Shown in pieces: positions 41,073 to 44,968 of a stretch of DNA of 44,968 nucleotides (position 1 is the first letter of the stretch; the number at the start of each line of letters is the position of its first letter). Below the pieces are notes generated by a model. The model did no database searches and was not told where the DNA came from. It was given only the letters and a program-made list of their open reading frames with translations. Position numbers and translations under genes: made by a program. The DNA comes from Microcaldota archaeon (GTDB lineage: Archaea > Micrarchaeota > Micrarchaeia > Micrarchaeales > CABMGC01): the NCBI GenBank assembly GCA_021789155.1, contig JAJYJW010000005.1, forward strand, positions 1 through 44,968, in the 5' to 3' direction.

Positions 41073-42158
41073 ATGAAGCCAAATACCAAGAAAAACATGA
41101 ACTTCCATGGAAAATTGAAGCTGCCAAACGTCAAGCCAAGATTCTACCTGTTCGTAGCGCTGGCATTGATAATATTGTACGTTCTCGCGGCTACATTCCT
41201 TTTCAACAGCGTTTATACTGTATCGTCTACGACGAAAGTCGCACTTGCCGCTAATAGCAGCATGATAATCGCATTGCCAAATGATCCCGCACAGTATGCG
41301 CTGTTCGTCCGCAGTGTATCGAGCTCGTCCGCAGTAGTTTACATATCTAAATACCCAATACTGCAAAGCGGAGTGGAGTATGTTACATTGGGTCAAGGAG
41401 GTTCGGTGAACGTGAGCCTTACGAGCCCTTCGTATGCTAGCGTAAACATTAGACTTGCAAATACTACGGATTACAAGGCTTCGCTAGTCCTTACGTATCT
41501 TTCGCAGTCTCTCGGGATAAGGCAGAGCTCTTCGGTAATGCCCCTAACTTCATTCCAGCAGTCACAGCAGCAGTCTTCCGGAACGCAAACGAATTCTACT
41601 TCAACTCAAACGAATTCGACCAACTTGCAAAGCAACGCTTCCGGCTCATCTACAAGCACATCCTCTTCGTCAGGTTCTAATTCGACAAACACCTCCAGTT
41701 CAAACAATCAGGCGCAGATATACGCAAGCGTTATGAAAGCGGCCAACAACACTGCAATAGGTGCGCTGATGATAGCGCAGAAAGCTCTGTATAACCAGAT
41801 AAAATCATGCACGCCTCAACAGTACAACACGACCTATACCAGCGTGAAGGGAAAAGCCCCGAAAGACGCATTCACATTCCAGAACATGTCTAGCGTAACC
41901 CCGACAGACATAACATGGAACGTTTCCACGCTGACTGCGGGATCTTTGTACAGCGTGCTCTACAAGACCGTATCGCCCAATTCGCATTTCTCTGGAGCTG
42001 CCCTGAATCTGGAAATGGAATATCCAAGCAACTACATCAACAGCCAAACCTTCGAAGGCGCGTATTACGGCTTGAACTACACCACCCTTAACAAGTCCTA
42101 CGCTTACCAGAAGAGCATAGGAAACGCATGCGGAGCGCTTATTCCTTATTCGGGATGA
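41073..42158 (+). CDS. Membrane-anchored Ser/Thr/Asn-rich surface protein
   Basis: 361 residues. A basic cytoplasmic start is followed by one membrane helix (about 24-45, FYLFVALALIILYVLAATFL). An outer domain follows. Residues of about 155-215 are a low-complexity Ser/Thr/Gln/Asn linker with dense N-x-S/T sequons, a likely heavily glycosylated stalk. A C-terminal domain (about 215-361) has two Cys (SCTPQQYN and NACGALIPYSG), probably disulfide-bonded. No family recognised. It is divergent from the LRR gene. Confidence 0.72.
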   Translation: MKPNTKKNMNFHGKLKLPNVKPRFYLFVALALIILYVLAATFLFNSVYTVSSTTKVALAANSSMIIALPNDPAQYALFVRSVSSSSAVVYISKYPILQSGVEYVTLGQGGSVNVSLTSPSYASVNIRLANTTDYKASLVLTYLSQSLGIRQSSSVMPLTSFQQSQQQSSGTQTNSTSTQTNSTNLQSNASGSSTSTSSSSGSNSTNTSSSNNQAQIYASVMKAANNTAIGALMIAQKALYNQIKSCTPQQYNTTYTSVKGKAPKDAFTFQNMSSVTPTDITWNVSTLTAGSLYSVLYKTVSPNSHFSGAALNLEMEYPSNYINSQTFEGAYYGLNYTTLNKSYAYQKSIGNACGALIPYSG

Positions 42159-42216
42159 GCGTTCTTCAGGCGGTGCGTGTCGGGAGCGTTAACCAAAACC
42201 GAACGAATAGGCAACA

Positions 42217-42227
42217 TATATTTTAAA
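42217..42227 (+). promoter_or_regulatory. TATA box of the 53-residue gene
   Basis: TATATTTTAAA is centred about 48 bases before the ATG at 42270. The predicted transcript start near 42248 leaves room for the GGTGA site. Confidence 0.5.
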
Positions 42228-42269
42228 TAAACCCCGTATAGTACTTACTGGCTTGAATTGGTGAGCTAA

Positions 42270-42431
42270 ATGAGGACTTTGAAATACACATCGAAGGTAG
42301 TTTTCGTTGCGACTTCGTCAGGAGCGAACTGTCCGCGCATAAGCGTGAACAGGACAAATGCCAAGTTCCGTGATGACTACCACAACGTGAAACAAGTAAG
42401 GAATTCCGTATTGCGGAAGATTTTCGCCTGA
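42270..42431 (+). CDS. Small basic protein of 53 residues
   Basis: MRTLKYTSKVVFVATSSGAN onward, ending NSVLRKIFA. Not recognised. Rich in Arg, Lys, Asn and Ser, with one Cys (Cys21) and no membrane segment. It has a complete gene architecture: TATA box, GGTGA ribosome binding site five bases before the ATG, and a hairpin with T tract six bases after the stop. That makes it more credible than its length suggests. A nucleic-acid or ribosome-associated role would fit the charge but is a guess. Confidence 0.55.
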   Translation: MRTLKYTSKVVFVATSSGANCPRISVNRTNAKFRDDYHNVKQVRNSVLRKIFA

Positions 42432-42441
42432 AAAAGGCATT

Positions 42442-42471
42442 GCGCATTGTTTTCCAATGCGCTCTTTTTTT
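42442..42471. terminator. Hairpin plus T tract, bacterial-style terminator
   Basis: GCGCATTG (42442-42449) pairs with CAATGCGC (42455-42462), loop TTTTC. Then come TC and seven Ts (42465-42471). It lies between two convergent genes. The other strand also reads a stem followed by T5 near 42431-42435, so it may work both ways. Confidence 0.6.
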
Positions 42472-42862
42472 ATTTGGTTATTATGGGTATGGCGCTTTTT
42501 GGCACCTTCCTAACTTTGATCTTAGTCTCTCCTGCCAAATACGCTTTCGCAAGCCTATGCAGTCCATCGAGCAGTACCCATCTGTCGTTGTTGAACATTA
42601 TGTTTAATGGGTATTTGAGATCGCACTCCATTATCTTGTTGTATTCGTTACCGTATTGAACAGGATTGGCTATCACTTCGTTCGGCGTTAGATTGTACCT
42701 GCCCCCTTCCTTGTTCCAGAACGGCAACTCGAAATGCCAGGTCAGTTCGTCTATGCTTATGTATTCCGATTCTATTTTAAGGTCCCACAGCTTCTTGTCG
42801 TCCCATTCGAAATCGAATCCAACTTTTTTGATCGAATCGGGCATGTTTTTCGGTTTTTCCAT
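42470..42862 (-). CDS. ParB-like domain protein
   Basis: 130 residues. VLLDGLHRLAKAYLAG (about 96-111) is the DGxHRL motif seen in ParB/Srx-like folds, which bind or hydrolyse nucleotides. NPVQYGNEYNKIMECDLKYP and RKVPKSAIPII surround it. Far too short for a partition ParB, and no parA is near. It starts four bases after the histidine kinase stop, so the two are co-transcribed. Function unknown. Confidence 0.7.
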   Translation of the reverse strand: MEKPKNMPDSIKKVGFDFEWDDKKLWDLKIESEYISIDELTWHFELPFWNKEGGRYNLTPNEVIANPVQYGNEYNKIMECDLKYPLNIMFNNDRWVLLDGLHRLAKAYLAGETKIKVRKVPKSAIPIITK

Positions 42863-42866
42863 AAAA

Positions 42867-44968
42867 TCACGTACTGTGCTGTTCCTCTGGTTGCTGTCCC
42901 TGTTTCTGCTTCTTGATCTTCTTTCCGTTTATTGGCAACGCAAACCAGAACGTGCTTCCGTTCCCCGGCTCTGAATAAACTCCTATTCGCCCTCCGTGCA
43001 GCGATATGATCTCTTTTGCTATCGAGAGTCCAAGCCCTGTTCCAGAACCCTGTTGCGGGGTCAGCGCTTTCTTCGGCACCTGGTAGAACTTCTTGAATAA
43101 TTTCCTCTGGTCCTCCTTGCTTATTCCTATTCCCGTATCGTGAACTTCCACTCGGATGTTCGCCTTTCCGCTCCTGAACACTCGCACGTCTATTCCTCCC
43201 TTTTCCGTGAACTTCATCGCGTTCCCTATAAGGTTGACGAAGATCTGTATTACCCTGTTGGGATCCATGAGAACTTCCGGAACATCATGGGCTATGTCCC
43301 ATTTCAAATACAGGCCTTTGTTCAGCGCCACTTCCTCCAATGCACGCAGGCTCGGGTTGTCTTCTATCTTCGAGAAGCTTATCTGCTGCAGGTCGAGCTT
43401 TATCTTTCCAGACGAGAGCTTCGCAACGTCGAGTATCTGCTGAATCAGGAGCATGAGCCTGTCCGCTTCATCGCTTATTATCTTAATGTAGCTCTTTTGA
43501 TCGTCATTCAACTTGCCGAACTCCTCGCCGTAAAGTATCTTAGAGAAGCCCTTTATGTTCGTTATTGGCGTTTTGAGGTCATGAGAAATGTTGTATATGA
43601 ACTGCGTTTTGAGGTCGCTTTCGGTCCTGGATTTCTCCTCCCTCTTCTCCGCATCGTATAATGCTTCTCCGAGTTCCTCCATGTTCCTTTTCGTGAGCAG
43701 CTCGTTCACCAAAACAAGATAACTCTCCACTTCGTCGTCCACGTTTTTCAGACATATTACGCTCTGCTCCGATGGGATTGAAGTTCCGTCTTTAGCCCTC
43801 ATTTCGGCATATACTCCCAATATCCTGCCCTCTTTTGCCGCTATTCTCATTGCATTGTTTATCTTGTCCGGATATTCGCTTCCGTTGTACAATGAGGGTA
43901 AATACGACCCCTGGATGTCTCTCGCAGTATACCCGAACGTCCTTTCAGTGCCTTTGTTTATCGTCTTAATATAACCGAGCTGGTCTATTATGAATACCGA
44001 ATCCTTCGTGTTGTTTATTATGTCCTGTGTGCTTTTCGTGAATGATCTCACGTATTCCTCAATTGCGCTGCTTGAGAGTATGCAGCCGTAGCCGGTTCCC
44101 TTGATTTTGAAGCACGTGGCCATGACCTTCGACTTCATGCTGTTCGGAAGAAGCAGAGTTATGCCTGCGCTTTGTGCACTGCCATTAAGCAGAGCGTCGA
44201 ACTGCTCTTTCTGCTCTATCATGGAATGCATCTTGCCTCCCACTAGAGCTTCGCTGCCGTTTTTCAGCAAGCTTTCCAAATTCCCCCCGGCCCATCGTAT
44301 TATGTCGTCTTCCCCTATTATCAGCATCGCCTCGTGCTGAAGGTGCGATACTGCATCTGAAATGTTCATTGACAGTTTTTCGCTTGTGGTTTCGTTCGCC
44401 GCTATGTGCATAAGCTTTTCAGTTATCCTGCTTGAAGACATCGAGAAAATCCTGTTCCTTTCGGGAAGTATCTGCGCTTCGGCAACGAATCCCTTTGTCA
44501 TGATGCTGAGCATGTTAGCGTCTATGTCGAAAAGCGTTTTGATGTTCTTTCCTGTAAGTTCCCTGCTCCCGGAATCGAACATGTTCGCGAATTTTTTGTT
44601 GACTTTTACCAATGTCCCGTTTTCGTCGATTATTGCCTGGGGTATGCTGTTTCCGAATGCAGCATCGAAATACTTTGCAAGGCTTATGCTCCTGTCGTTC
44701 TCCTGCTTCGCGCTTACCATATATGCAAATACGCCTGAGGCTTCGCCTACGAATTGGGTTATCGCGTTGTCGAAGAAATCCGGTTGTCTCGAGAGAGAGG
44801 TTACAACTGCTATCGCCTTCCCGTTTGCTATGCAAGGGAATACGCCGCAGCTTTTGTATCCTTCAACGTTGAATCCAACCATGTCCTTGAAAGAAGAGTA
44901 TTCGCTGAGGTTGTTGTCTATCATCTGCTTCATGGAGTTCGCGGCGAATTCCTCCGACGAAGTGAGGG
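42867..44968 (-). CDS. PAS-domain sensor histidine kinase, 5' end outside the window
   Basis: About 700 residues are visible and the frame is open to the window edge. Counting from the first Met in view (44933), the N-terminal 80 residues look like the end of a GAF-type sensor. PAS-like domains follow at about 85-150, 195-290 and 300-410 (DSVFIIDQLGYIKTINKG). The HisKA phospho-acceptor is His451 (NISHDLKTP). HATPase_c motifs are the N-box LIGNAMKF with Asn571, G1 DTGIGIS (599-605) and G2 GSGTGLGLS (629-637). No membrane helix is seen in this part, so sensing is probably cytoplasmic. No response regulator lies in the window. Confidence 0.95.
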   Translation of the reverse strand, partial: LTSSEEFAANSMKQMIDNNLSEYSSFKDMVGFNVEGYKSCGVFPCIANGKAIAVVTSLSRQPDFFDNAITQFVGEASGVFAYMVSAKQENDRSISLAKYFDAAFGNSIPQAIIDENGTLVKVNKKFANMFDSGSRELTGKNIKTLFDIDANMLSIMTKGFVAEAQILPERNRIFSMSSSRITEKLMHIAANETTSEKLSMNISDAVSHLQHEAMLIIGEDDIIRWAGGNLESLLKNGSEALVGGKMHSMIEQKEQFDALLNGSAQSAGITLLLPNSMKSKVMATCFKIKGTGYGCILSSSAIEEYVRSFTKSTQDIINNTKDSVFIIDQLGYIKTINKGTERTFGYTARDIQGSYLPSLYNGSEYPDKINNAMRIAAKEGRILGVYAEMRAKDGTSIPSEQSVICLKNVDDEVESYLVLVNELLTKRNMEELGEALYDAEKREEKSRTESDLKTQFIYNISHDLKTPITNIKGFSKILYGEEFGKLNDDQKSYIKIISDEADRLMLLIQQILDVAKLSSGKIKLDLQQISFSKIEDNPSLRALEEVALNKGLYLKWDIAHDVPEVLMDPNRVIQIFVNLIGNAMKFTEKGGIDVRVFRSGKANIRVEVHDTGIGISKEDQRKLFKKFYQVPKKALTPQQGSGTGLGLSIAKEIISLHGGRIGVYSEPGNGSTFWFALPINGKKIKKQKQGQQPEEQHST

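Noticed and set aside
42470-42862. Chromosome partition protein ParB
   Set aside because: It has only a DGLHR-type motif in 130 residues, no HTH domain, and no ParA gene or parS-like sites nearby.
1-44968. CRISPR arrays, insertion sequences, integrases or rRNA
   Set aside because: No spaced direct repeats, transposase motifs, terminal inverted repeats or rRNA segments were seen on reading through.

Overview
The window is archaeal, and most likely from a small-genome DPANN lineage of the Micrarchaeota/ARMAN type. The evidence is an archaeal-type DnaG primase, Hjc resolvase, Rad50, topoisomerase VI subunit B, an RFC large subunit, a histone-fold protein, archaeal EF-1beta with its zinc-ribbon partner, a Dim2-like KH protein, a complete A-type ATP synthase operon and a class III (archaeal pilin) signal peptide. 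Many starts have TATA-like boxes 25-40 bases upstream, and several have GGTG/GGAG ribosome binding sites. The lineage below Archaea is inference, because there is no rRNA here. I saw no insertion sequence, integrase, CRISPR array or sharp change in base composition.

Layout. 1-8.0 kb: 3'-truncated leuS, a pilin-like LamG surface protein, an EEP nuclease plus dnaG operon, hjc, a membrane-anchored glycoside hydrolase and a histone. 8.0-11.8 kb: rad50, an unrecognised gene beside it, EF-1beta with its zinc ribbon, and tRNA-Arg(GCG). 11.9-14.7 kb: two tandem paralogous helical-repeat proteins and an EF-Tu-domain-2-like protein. 14.8-17.9 kb: a DsrE-TusA-SQR sulfur operon and a divergent nucleoside-hydrolase-like gene. 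17.9-21.7 kb: top6B with a KH protein, a Rieske ferredoxin and rfcL. 21.7-26.2 kb: a gap with possible very small ORFs, then an operon of beta-propeller, HPP-like membrane protein and AlkZ-like glycosylase, then an ArsR/SRPBCC/DUF1801 cluster. 26.2-29.5 kb: fused guaA with an enlarged C-terminus, an overlapping pair of orphan genes, a cold-shock protein and tRNA-Val(UAC). 29.5-39.1 kb: the ATP synthase operon atpHIKECFABD, followed four bases later by an aminotransferase. 39.3-44.97 kb: an LRR protein with an N-terminal cysteine cluster, a glycosylation-rich surface protein, a 53-residue small gene ending at a bacterial-looking hairpin terminator, and a 5'-truncated PAS histidine kinase followed by a ParB-like protein.

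Most genes are informational or housekeeping: replication, repair, translation and energy. They are interleaved with envelope proteins (pilin-LamG, glycosidase, propeller, Ser/Thr/Asn-rich protein) that could serve contact with a host or a polymer matrix. The sulfur operon and the full ATP synthase suggest some energy metabolism of its own. The least explained parts are the tandem helical-repeat cassette, the LRR protein, the enlarged GuaA, the overlapping orphan pair at 28.2-28.8 kb, the structured element upstream of dnaG, and the small gene at 42.3 kb.
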